A stretch of DNA of 64,000 bases from Kamptonema formosum PCC 10802 (GTDB lineage: Bacteria; Cyanobacteriota; Cyanobacteriia; Cyanobacteriales; Oscillatoriaceae), in contig NZ_KB235948.1 in the NCBI RefSeq assembly GCF_000332335.1, forward strand, positions 6,018,000 to 6,081,999, read 5' to 3'. Shown here piece by piece: positions 1-6,841 of this stretch. The first letter of the stretch is position 1. Every line of letters begins with the position of its first letter. Made by a program: the position numbers and the translations under genes. The notes beneath the pieces were generated by a model. The model ran no database searches, was not told the DNA's origin, and was given only the letters and a program-made list of their open reading frames with translations.

Positions 1-2548
1 CGGGGTTCGGCTCTGCCAGCCCAGAGTTGCGGACAAGCCAGCCTCGCCAGCCCCACAAAGCAGTGACAGCCGCCGCGACAGTGACAGCCCAGGCATCGGC
101 GGACAGTGGGGGCAAACCGGGAATGCCATCCCACAGCAGCAGGAAAAAGAAACTCAGCGCCATTCCCACAGTGATGCGGGCGGCGCTCGACAGCCGCAAA
201 TATCGGGTGTTGACAGACATGACTGCAGTGGCGACGCCCAACGTAATTAAGCGGGCTCCCGGTACGGTGAGCGCCAGCAGTTGCGCCATGAGTGAGGCGG
301 CCACACTAAAAGAGCTGGCTTGCCGGCGTCTTTGGGAATCTGACCGCCTGGCGGCGGCGGTGAGGGCGGCGGGTGCGGCCAGCCACAAGATGCCCCACTC
401 TGGGCGGCTGTCAGGAAAATCGTAAAGGAAGTTGAAGTAATTGGCCAGCAGCAGGCCATAGCTGGCACTGGCAAGGATTAGCCCCAGGTGCCAAGCGCTC
501 TGCTGCCAAATCAGTGCCGGGATTTGGGGATTTGGGGATGGGGGCTCGGGGCTAGAGGCTGTCCGATCCTCCCGGGGAGAGTCAGCAGAGGCGATAGATT
601 GCGTCTGATTTTCCACCACAGCGTCTTCGGAGGCGATAAATCGCGTCTCTACTGGAGAAATGGCTCCTGCCGGTGTTTTATCTCTCTCGCTAGCTCTGTC
701 TTGCGGGACAGGGCTGGGTGGGGGATTCGATGTTTTCTGGGCGGGGTTTGAGGGGAGGCCGGCGAATGACAGCTCTGCTAGCGCTAGGGCTAAATAAAAG
801 GCGGCCCAGGCACCGAGGGGCAGGGAAGGCCAAATCCAGTTAATGGCTGAGCTGAGAGTGAGGGGAGCGCTGATGTGGGTGAGGTATACCAGGCGCACTC
901 GGGTGGGGGTGCGCCGGCGGGTGACGCTTGCCAGGGTGAGGGTAGATGCCAGCAGGTTCAGGGTGCGCAAGCTCGGATAGGGCAAGGTGAGACAGGTCAG
1001 GCAGGTCCCAAATGCGAGAGCGAGCTGTTCGCTGAATGTGGCGAGTTCTGGGGGGACGGTTTGGCCCTCTGCGCACTGCCGGTGCAGCCAGTCGGCTATT
1101 GAGAGGGTGAGAAGCAGGTAGGGAAATAGTGCCAAGCCCAGCAAGGGGCGAGAGTCGGTTTCTGGAATGCCGGACAGCTCTGTGGCGGTTGCGAGCAGGG
1201 ATTGCTGGAGTGCCGGTGGGACTAGCTGCCACGCCAGCCAGAGTGCTTGCAACCCAGTGATGAAGATGGCGGCTAAATCGGCACGCCGCCAAAAGCGCCA
1301 CAAGCGTTCGGCTAGCCACCACAGGCCGAGTCCGCTGACTGCGATCGCCTGCTGGGGTTCTGCCGGCGCGGAAACCAGCCAGCCGAAAAATAGCAAGCTG
1401 CCCCCAATGTGCTGCGACAGGGAGTAGAGGCGCTCCTGTTTGCCGATTTCTCGCGCAGCGTAGCTGCTCTGGGGATAGAGTCGGGGAAACAGCCAGCCGC
1501 AAATTCCTATGGCCAACCCCAACTGGCTGATGTCCACACGAGCGAATATGGCCCGCAGTAGCAGGATTCCCAGGGCGTAGCCGACTACAGTGGCAGAGGG
1601 AAGGGGAAGGGGCGTAGCGGCGGGAGTGTTTTCTGGCCGGTCCTGTTCGGCATCTTCGGGTTTGGGGGTTTTGAAGGCGCGGGCGAGGGCGGTTCCCACG
1701 ATGCCGAGATAAACCGCCAGCAGGGGAAATCCGGGCAAGTTCCAGCCCCAGTGCAGGTAACTCAGCGCCAGACTGTTGATGGAGTACCGGCGGGATAAGC
1801 TTTGCTGATTTTTGAACAGCAACACTGTGATGCCGGTGAGGGCAGCTGTTGCGATCGCTGCGGTGAGCCATCCGGGGGAGTCTCCCCACAGCCCAAACCC
1901 ATCCATTGCCCAAAAATTCACCGGCACGAGGAGCAGGGTTACTAGCTGCAATGTCTGAGCGGTGAGTCGCAAGGAAGGCTGGGCTGCCGCCCAGTAGGAC
2001 ACGCCCCAAAATACTAAGGTGTAGGCCAGCAAAACCCCGTACTGTCCTGCTGCCGGAAATTTCTGCCACTGGCTGGCGGCTAGCAACCCTGATGACACGA
2101 CTACCATGAACACGCCGAGAAATAGCAGCCACCTGACGCTGATCTCTGCCATCAGTGACTGCAGTCCTTTGGGCAATCGGGGTGCTCGGAGCTCTTTGCT
2201 GCTGAAAGCTAGTGCCGGTTCGGGTGCCGGTTTCGCTGCCGGTTTGGGTGCCGGTTTGGGTGCCGGTTCGGGTGCCGGTTCGGGTGCCGGTTCGGATGCC
2301 GGTTCGGGTGCCGGTTCGGGTGCCGGTTCGGGTGCCGGTTCGGGTGCCGGTTCGGGTGCCGGCTCGGGTGCCGGTGGGGCGACAGGTTCCGGAAGTGGAG
2401 AGGAGAGATATTGCCGGCAAAGCTGGCGAACCTGAGCGTCAGAAATTAGACCCAGACGCAACAGCGCATCCAGCCCCTCTAACAGCTCCGGCTGCGAAGC
2501 CTTAAGATAAAGTTCTATTCTGATTGAGCGCTCAGGTGGGAGTGACAT
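1..2548 (-). CDS. Large multi-pass membrane protein, DUF2157-like (3' end outside window)
   Basis: The minus frame that starts at ATG 2548 (MSLPPERSIRIELYLKA) stays open to base 1, about 849 codons, so the C-terminus lies outside the window. The first ~55 residues look like the DUF2157 N-terminal helical domain (LLEGLDALLRLGLIS, then QVRQLCRQYL). A Pro-Glu-Pro-Ala linker follows, coded by tandem 12-bp units (about 2215-2390). After that come many hydrophobic stretches rich in L, A, W and G, such as RWLLFLGVF and YLLLTLSIADWL, as expected of a polytopic inner-membrane protein. Other frames of this region give long low-complexity ORFs (GTRTGTRT and similar) that are shadows of the linker. The function of the family is unknown. 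The frame assignment is firm; the family name is from memory. Confidence 0.82.
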   Translation of the reverse strand, partial: MSLPPERSIRIELYLKASQPELLEGLDALLRLGLISDAQVRQLCRQYLSSPLPEPVAPPAPEPAPEPAPEPAPEPAPEPAPEPASEPAPEPAPEPAPKPAPKPAAKPAPEPALAFSSKELRAPRLPKGLQSLMAEISVRWLLFLGVFMVVVSSGLLAASQWQKFPAAGQYGVLLAYTLVFWGVSYWAAAQPSLRLTAQTLQLVTLLLVPVNFWAMDGFGLWGDSPGWLTAAIATAALTGITVLLFKNQQSLSRRYSINSLALSYLHWGWNLPGFPLLAVYLGIVGTALARAFKTPKPEDAEQDRPENTPAATPLPLPSATVVGYALGILLLRAIFARVDISQLGLAIGICGWLFPRLYPQSSYAAREIGKQERLYSLSQHIGGSLLFFGWLVSAPAEPQQAIAVSGLGLWWLAERLWRFWRRADLAAIFITGLQALWLAWQLVPPALQQSLLATATELSGIPETDSRPLLGLALFPYLLLTLSIADWLHRQCAEGQTVPPELATFSEQLALAFGTCLTCLTLPYPSLRTLNLLASTLTLASVTRRRTPTRVRLVYLTHISAPLTLSSAINWIWPSLPLGAWAAFYLALALAELSFAGLPSNPAQKTSNPPPSPVPQDRASERDKTPAGAISPVETRFIASEDAVVENQTQSIASADSPREDRTASSPEPPSPNPQIPALIWQQSAWHLGLILASASYGLLLANYFNFLYDFPDSRPEWGILWLAAPAALTAAARRSDSQRRRQASSFSVAASLMAQLLALTVPGARLITLGVATAVMSVNTRYLRLSSAARITVGMALSFFFLLLWDGIPGLPPLSADAWAVTVAAAVTALWGWRGWLVRNSGLAEPNP

Positions 2549-2694
2549 GACTCAGCGACCGCAAACAGTCATACCCTATCATGCCCCATACCCGTTACAC
2601 CGGCTGTCTGAGGCAGATACCGGCTCGCTCCCTCACTTCTTCGCTCTCGCTCCTCACTCTCCAAAGTTCTTAATATCCGCCTGAACCCTTCCTT

Positions 2695-3045
2695 AAATTC
2701 CTTTGCGCTCTCTGCGTCTGCCCAACGGGCAAGCCGCGCCGCGCGTCTGTGGCGGTTCTAGCACTAGCCACTTAGGGAACGGACATTAGATTTTGAGGTC
2801 GGAGGGAACACCTGCCCTCAAGGTCTCTGGGACAGGCGAGACGCCTGTCCTACGTCCTAACCTAACTGCTCACTGCTATATAAAATATATTACTATTCAA
2901 CCAGATAAATTATCATTTAGCCCCGCAGCTCTTCAACCGGCTGGGCAATACCTTTTCAAATCCGCCTGAACCCTTCTTTAAATCCCTTGGCGCTCTCTGC
3001 GTCTGCCCAACGGGCAAGCCGCTGGCGGGTCTATGGCGGTTCAAA
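2695..3045. repeat. Dispersed repeats between the DUF2157 gene and the RNase II gene
   Basis: The 560 bases between the two minus-strand genes hold no gene. Two copies of a dispersed sequence of the form TGCGCTCTCTGCGTCTGCCC...GGCGGTTC lie at about 2700-2760 and 2985-3042. Related copies are at 47800, 56725 and 62120. A MITE-like element (listed separately) lies between the two copies. Confidence 0.7.
2758..2880. repeat. MITE-like palindromic element, TATAGCAGT family (copy 1)
   Basis: This copy starts TCTAGCACTAGCCACTTAGG and ends CTGCTCACTGCTATA, so its ends are inverted. Its core contains the palindrome GACAGGCGAGACGCCTGTC. The same layout recurs at least eight times in the window. Confidence 0.7.
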
Positions 3046-3108
3046 TAACAGCGATTCACCCTGATAAAATCTCAGGCCGCCGGCAGGGTGCGCCGAAGCG
3101 CACCGCCC

Positions 3109-5127
3109 TCAGCTAGCTGCCGGCTGAGCTGCCTGAGCAACCATTTCTTGGAAGTGGATAATATCGGATCGGGGATCTGAGTGAGTCACTTTCAATTCCA
3201 GGCGCTCGCCGGGCTGCACCGAGCGCCGGAAGCGCATGGGCAGCTCCAAGCCCAGCTCCTCTAGCAGCACCAGTCCTAGGTTTTCATCCTCTCGCAGCCA
3301 GCGCAACATCAGGGCTTGCCAGACCTCATTTGAGTGACGGCGGAGGAATTCGAGGGCCCAGTAGCGGTTGGTTTGGCGCTCCACCAAGCTGGCTTCAGAG
3401 ACAATGGAAGCAATGCTGAGCATCACGTCCAGGAGTTCTTGAGCTGAGAAGGGCAAGGGATCGCCTCGGAGGTGAGCTTTGAGCTGGAAGTGGGCGAGCA
3501 AGTCGGTATAGCGGCGGATGGGAGAGGTGACTTGGGCGTAGGTGTCCAAACCCAAACTGGCGTGGCGTGCCGGCATGGTGCTCATTTCGCTCTTGGGCAT
3601 GCAGCGGCGAATGGCGCAGGCGCGTGCGGGACCGGCGGGAAGCTGCAGCAGCTCTTCATCCGAGGGCAGTTCGGGCTGGGGCTGGTTGCGGAAGGGCAGG
3701 GGGAGACTGTGAGTTTGACCGTAGCGAGCGCCAACTTCGCCGGCCAAAATCATCATTTCTGCAACCAGCTGTCGGGAGCGGGAGTCTTCCATCAGTTGAA
3801 CTTGGACCTCATCTCCGCGCACTTTGATCACTGCTTCTGGCATGGAGATGCTGATCGCCCCTTGGGAGAGCCGCCACTGCTGCCGGCGTTTGGCCCACTC
3901 TGCCAGGGCGGAGATTTCTGGTTCGGCAGAGATGCCCAGCAGCAGCATTTCGTCCACATCCTCGTAGGTGAGGCGGTAAGTGGGCTTGATGGTGCTCGGG
4001 TGAATGGTGTACTCCTGAACTCCGCCGGTTTCATCGAGGATGATGGCAAAGCTGAGGGCGCAGCAGAGCCGGCCCTGCACCAGACTCATCGGGCCGGTGG
4101 CCAGTTCTGGGGGGAACATGGGGATGATGCCGGTGGGCAGGTATAGTGTGGTGCAGCGCCGGCGAGCTTCCAAGTCCAGCTCGTCTCCGGGGGAGAGCAA
4201 GCGGGTGGGATCGGCAATGTGAACCCAGACGCGCTGACGTCCATCTGGGAGATATTCCAAACTCAAGCCGTCATCAATTTCTTGGGTGGATTCATCGTCG
4301 ATGGTGTACACCTTGAGATGGGTTAAATCCAGCCGGTTTGAGTCGGGATCGGGGGGCGTCGAATTCAAGCTGCGTTGGGCCACTTCCAGCACCTTGGTAG
4401 AGAACTGAATCGGGATCTGGCTGCGGCGGAGAAAGAGATTCTCGTGCTCAGTCCACACTCCTAAATCTGCCAAAAGCTGAAAAGCCCCTTGAGGAGTTTC
4501 GGGGCGTTTCAGGGCTGCTAGAGTTTCTATAGCGGGAGCTCGGTGATTGGCTTCTTCTCCGAGGGCGGCGAACCGTTCTAGGGCGTCGATGCGGGACTGA
4601 TCGGTGTTGAGCCACTCCACCGGCTCGCCGGAGATCCGCTGCCCCACGCGACCTAAAAATTCCTGCCACTCTTGCTGGCGCTGGCGCTCCACCTCTTGCT
4701 GGTGTTTGAGTTCAGCTACCATCGCAGCTGAGCGGGGCTCGTAGCGCTCTCCCTTCTGCTTGAAATAGAGTTTGTCCTCACAGAGCAAGAGGTAAGCTGC
4801 GTAGCACTGCGCTGGACTCTGCTCGGAAAACAGCAGCTGCGCCATTTGCGCCGGCTCCACCGACTCCCCCTCCTCTGCCAGGAATTCCCAAGCGACTTCC
4901 AAGCTGGAGGGATCGAGGTACTGGTCTGCCTCTTGGCGGAACTTGGGGATGTCTGAGGGTTTGTAGGTTCCGCCGGCTACCTCATAACTGATTTGCTTGG
5001 GTGGGATGCTGTGAGATTGGTTATTCTCATCGATTACGATCCAGTTCTTTTTGCCATCTGGACGTTCTGCCACGGCGAGCCGTCTGTCGCCGTGCCACCG
5101 AAATTCTATAAGCGTTCCCTTATCCAC
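3109..5127 (-). CDS. RNase II/R family 3'-5' exoribonuclease
   Basis: This 672-residue protein degrades RNA from the 3' end in the cytoplasm. The RNB catalytic domain is clear from about residue 270. The metal-binding acidic motif reads YTIDDESTQEIDDGLSLE, followed by VWVHIADPTRLLSPGDELD and later SPIRRYTDLLAHFQL. An N-terminal OB-like region precedes it, and a short S1-like segment closes the protein (RFRRSVQPGERLELKVTHSD). It is shorter than a typical RNase R and resembles the cyanobacterial enzyme once named Zam. It is the last gene of the operon rpmG-rpsR-this gene, a linkage I recall as conserved in cyanobacteria, so it may be co-expressed with the ribosomal proteins. The start at 5127 gives the natural MDKGTLIEFRWHGDRRLAV. 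Confidence 0.93.
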   Translation of the reverse strand: MDKGTLIEFRWHGDRRLAVAERPDGKKNWIVIDENNQSHSIPPKQISYEVAGGTYKPSDIPKFRQEADQYLDPSSLEVAWEFLAEEGESVEPAQMAQLLFSEQSPAQCYAAYLLLCEDKLYFKQKGERYEPRSAAMVAELKHQQEVERQRQQEWQEFLGRVGQRISGEPVEWLNTDQSRIDALERFAALGEEANHRAPAIETLAALKRPETPQGAFQLLADLGVWTEHENLFLRRSQIPIQFSTKVLEVAQRSLNSTPPDPDSNRLDLTHLKVYTIDDESTQEIDDGLSLEYLPDGRQRVWVHIADPTRLLSPGDELDLEARRRCTTLYLPTGIIPMFPPELATGPMSLVQGRLCCALSFAIILDETGGVQEYTIHPSTIKPTYRLTYEDVDEMLLLGISAEPEISALAEWAKRRQQWRLSQGAISISMPEAVIKVRGDEVQVQLMEDSRSRQLVAEMMILAGEVGARYGQTHSLPLPFRNQPQPELPSDEELLQLPAGPARACAIRRCMPKSEMSTMPARHASLGLDTYAQVTSPIRRYTDLLAHFQLKAHLRGDPLPFSAQELLDVMLSIASIVSEASLVERQTNRYWALEFLRRHSNEVWQALMLRWLREDENLGLVLLEELGLELPMRFRRSVQPGERLELKVTHSDPRSDIIHFQEMVAQAAQPAAS

Positions 5128-5232
5128 AAGCTTATCTGACGAATGAACTATAAAATCTAAAGTATTGAGTGTGTGGTGTGAAGTGTCAAGGTTGAATTTT
5201 CAGCTTTCAGCCTTTCCACTTCAGCTTTTTGA

Positions 5233-5448
5233 TTATCCTTCTTGGTTGATGAAGGGCAGCAAAGCCACTAGCCTAGCCTGTTTGATCGCTTTTGTCATGT
5301 CTCGCTGCTGTTTGGCAGTCAGACCTGTAATGCGACGCGGCAATATTTTACCACGCTCCGTGATGAATTTGCGGAGCAGTTCGACATCTTTGTAGTCGAT
5401 AGGGTCCCCTGGTTTAATCGGTGAAACGCGGCGACGAAAGTAAGCCAT
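5233..5448 (-). CDS. rpsR: 30S ribosomal protein S18
   Basis: This 71-residue basic protein of the small-subunit platform contacts S6 and 16S rRNA. It carries the S18 signature: [20 protein letters not shown] at the N-terminus, then [20 protein letters not shown] and [20 protein letters not shown]. The length is normal for cyanobacterial S18. It lies downstream of rpmG, with about 140 bp of heptamer repeats between them, and 105 bp upstream of the RNase II gene, all on the minus strand, consistent with one transcript. The repeat tract between rpmG and rpsR is unusual in an otherwise compact ribosomal operon. Confidence 0.97.
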   Translation of the reverse strand: MAYFRRRVSPIKPGDPIDYKDVELLRKFITERGKILPRRITGLTAKQQRDMTKAIKQARLVALLPFINQEG

Positions 5449-5454
5449 AGCAGT

Positions 5455-5586
5455 TGTCGGTTGTCGGTTGTCTGTTGTCTGTTGTCAGTTCAAAGCGGTT
5501 AGTGGCCGGTGAGCCATCTTGGCCCATGAGCTGTGGCCCAATGCCCAATGCCCAATGCCCACTGCCCACTGCCCAATGCCCAATCC
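5455..5586. repeat. Short tandem heptamer tracts (STRR) between rpsR and rpmG
   Basis: There are two heptanucleotide tracts. One is GTTGTCG/GTTGTCT (about 5455-5492) and the other is TGCCCAA/TGCCCAC (about 5527-5585). They belong to the short tandemly repeated sequences typical of filamentous cyanobacteria and sit inside the ribosomal-protein operon. Confidence 0.8.
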
Positions 5587-5775
5587 CTACTTGATTTCTT
5601 TGTGGACTGTGTGCTTGTTGCAGTGAGGGCAGTGCTTTTTGAGTTCCAACCGGGCGGTGGTGTTGCGCCGGTTCTTGGTGGTGGTGTAGCGGGATACGCC
5701 CGGAGTGCGCTTTGCGGTGTTTGAGCGACACTCGGTGCATTCCAAGGTAATGATAAGGCGGACGCCCTTAGCCAT
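5587..5775 (-). CDS. rpmG: 50S ribosomal protein L33
   Basis: This 62-residue zinc-ribbon protein of the large subunit reads [20 protein letters not shown] at the N-terminus and has two Cys pairs: CTEC near residue 13 and CPHC near residue 49. This is the zinc-binding (C+) form of L33. The central [20 protein letters not shown] is the normal L33 body. It heads the minus-strand operon followed by rpsR and the RNase II/R gene. Confidence 0.97.
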   Translation of the reverse strand: MAKGVRLIITLECTECRSNTAKRTPGVSRYTTTKNRRNTTARLELKKHCPHCNKHTVHKEIK

Positions 5776-5821
5776 AACTTTGCCGGGTTAAAAGGGATAC
5801 AGATTTAAACGCAAATAACTA

Positions 5822-6340
5822 TTATTTCACAAAACGGCGCAATTGAGCAACCCATCGCTTGACTTTTAGATCGAGGGAGTAGCCCCGCCGGGTGGCGATG
5901 ACGATAGTGCCGGCGATGCGGTCGTGAAAGGCTTGCTGCAGCTGGGGGTCGAAGTTGGCCACGCCGCAGTCGATGGCCACGGGGAGCAGCAGCAGCATGT
6001 ACTGGGCGGTGGTGGGGCTGAGGTTGGTGAAGCCGGTGATGGCCCAGATGAGGCCAATGCCGGTGAGCCCTTCCCGTTTGAAGAGTTCGAGGAGTCCGGG
6101 GGTTTTGCCGGTGCGTTCGTCTACGACGCGCATATCGAAGGCCCAGCGCCCGAAGCTTTGGCCCTGGGTGCGGGAAACAATGACGATTCGGAAGATAAAC
6201 CAAAGGATGAGTTGAACCAGCCAACTCCCTCCGAGGAGTGCGCCAATCAGGAACACCGGCAGTGCGTCGATGGAGAAGGCGCACCCCCTGCGCCAAATTT
6301 GAACCTTGGGCAAGCGGCTGGAGATGGGTTCGCTTTGCAT
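5822..6340 (-). CDS. RDD family membrane protein
   Basis: This gene encodes a membrane protein of about 172 residues. The RDD signature lies early, where an R-R-G-C-A-F-S-I-D-A run opens the first membrane helix (IWRRGCAFSIDALPVFLIGA). Further hydrophobic segments follow (WLVQLILWFIFRIVIV; AQYMLLLLPVAIDCGV), and QSFGRWAFDMRVVDE is the usual linker. I place the start at ATG 6340 (MQSEPISSRLPKVQIWRRG). The frame stays open upstream only through a heptamer repeat and low-complexity DNA (MPNAQCPMP), which is unlikely to be coding. It lies 46 bp upstream of rpmG on the same strand. The substrate of RDD proteins is generally unknown; some act in ion or metabolite transport. Confidence 0.85.
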   Translation of the reverse strand: MQSEPISSRLPKVQIWRRGCAFSIDALPVFLIGALLGGSWLVQLILWFIFRIVIVSRTQGQSFGRWAFDMRVVDERTGKTPGLLELFKREGLTGIGLIWAITGFTNLSPTTAQYMLLLLPVAIDCGVANFDPQLQQAFHDRIAGTIVIATRRGYSLDLKVKRWVAQLRRFVK

Positions 6341-6384
6341 GGGAGTTGGGGAATACTCAGGGCCTACACTATCTATATTGGCAC

Positions 6385-6425
6385 GGTAGGGCATCGGGCA
6401 TTGGGCATTGGGCATTGGCGGAAGA
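6385..6425. repeat. Heptamer repeat tract, GGGCATT units
   Basis: This is a short run of GGGCATT/GGGCATC heptamers immediately upstream of the RDD gene, of the same type as the STRR tracts at 5530, 18850, 45230 and 52100. Confidence 0.7.
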
Positions 6426-6522
6426 ACCCCACCCCCTAACCCCTGCCCCTTATCCCCAGAGGGGGCCCCCCCTTCCCCGCGTGCGGGGAGGGGGGACAAG
6501 AGTGGCTAGCGTTCCTGGGCTG

Positions 6523-6770
6523 CCGGTTTGTAGTTGGGCTTCAGCCCAAAAGTTCGTAGTTGGGCTTCAGCCCAAAGGTTCGTAGTTGGGCTTTAGCCCA
6601 AAAGGTTCGTAGTTGGGCTTTAGCCCAAAGGTTCGTAGTTGGGCTTCAGCCCAAAAGGTTCGTAGTTGGGCTTTAGCCTGAGGTTAGGGGTAGGGGTAGG
6701 GTGCGTTCCCTAAGAGGGAACGCACCCTACGAGTTACTTTAGCCCAAAGTTCGCAGTTGGGCTTGAGCCC
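6523..6770. repeat. Tandem palindromic repeat cluster (TTGGGCTTTAGCCCAA) plus hairpin upstream of the NACHT gene
   Basis: A unit of about 26 bp, GTTCGTAGTTGGGCTTTAGC followed by CCAAAA, is repeated about six times at 6523-6680, with a diverged copy near 6736-6770. Each unit contains a self-complementary core. Between them lies a perfect 15-bp stem, GTAGGGTGCGTTCCC (6696-6710), with loop TAAGA, pairing to 6716-6730. The same two elements co-occur at 20903-20955. Confidence 0.85.
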
Positions 6771-6841
6771 CACAGTCTTGCGCTCCAGTCTGCTGCCGGT
6801 AGGGCATAATAGAATTCAAAGTGGGTGAGTCAGAAAAACGC

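Noticed and set aside
840..2420. 526-codon minus ORF rich in GTRTGTRT
   Set aside because: It is an out-of-frame reading of the DUF2157 gene; the frame with PEPAPEPA and membrane helices starts at 2548 and is open through the window start.
3472..4146. 224-codon plus ORF opposite the RNase II gene
   Set aside because: Antisense shadow; no domain.
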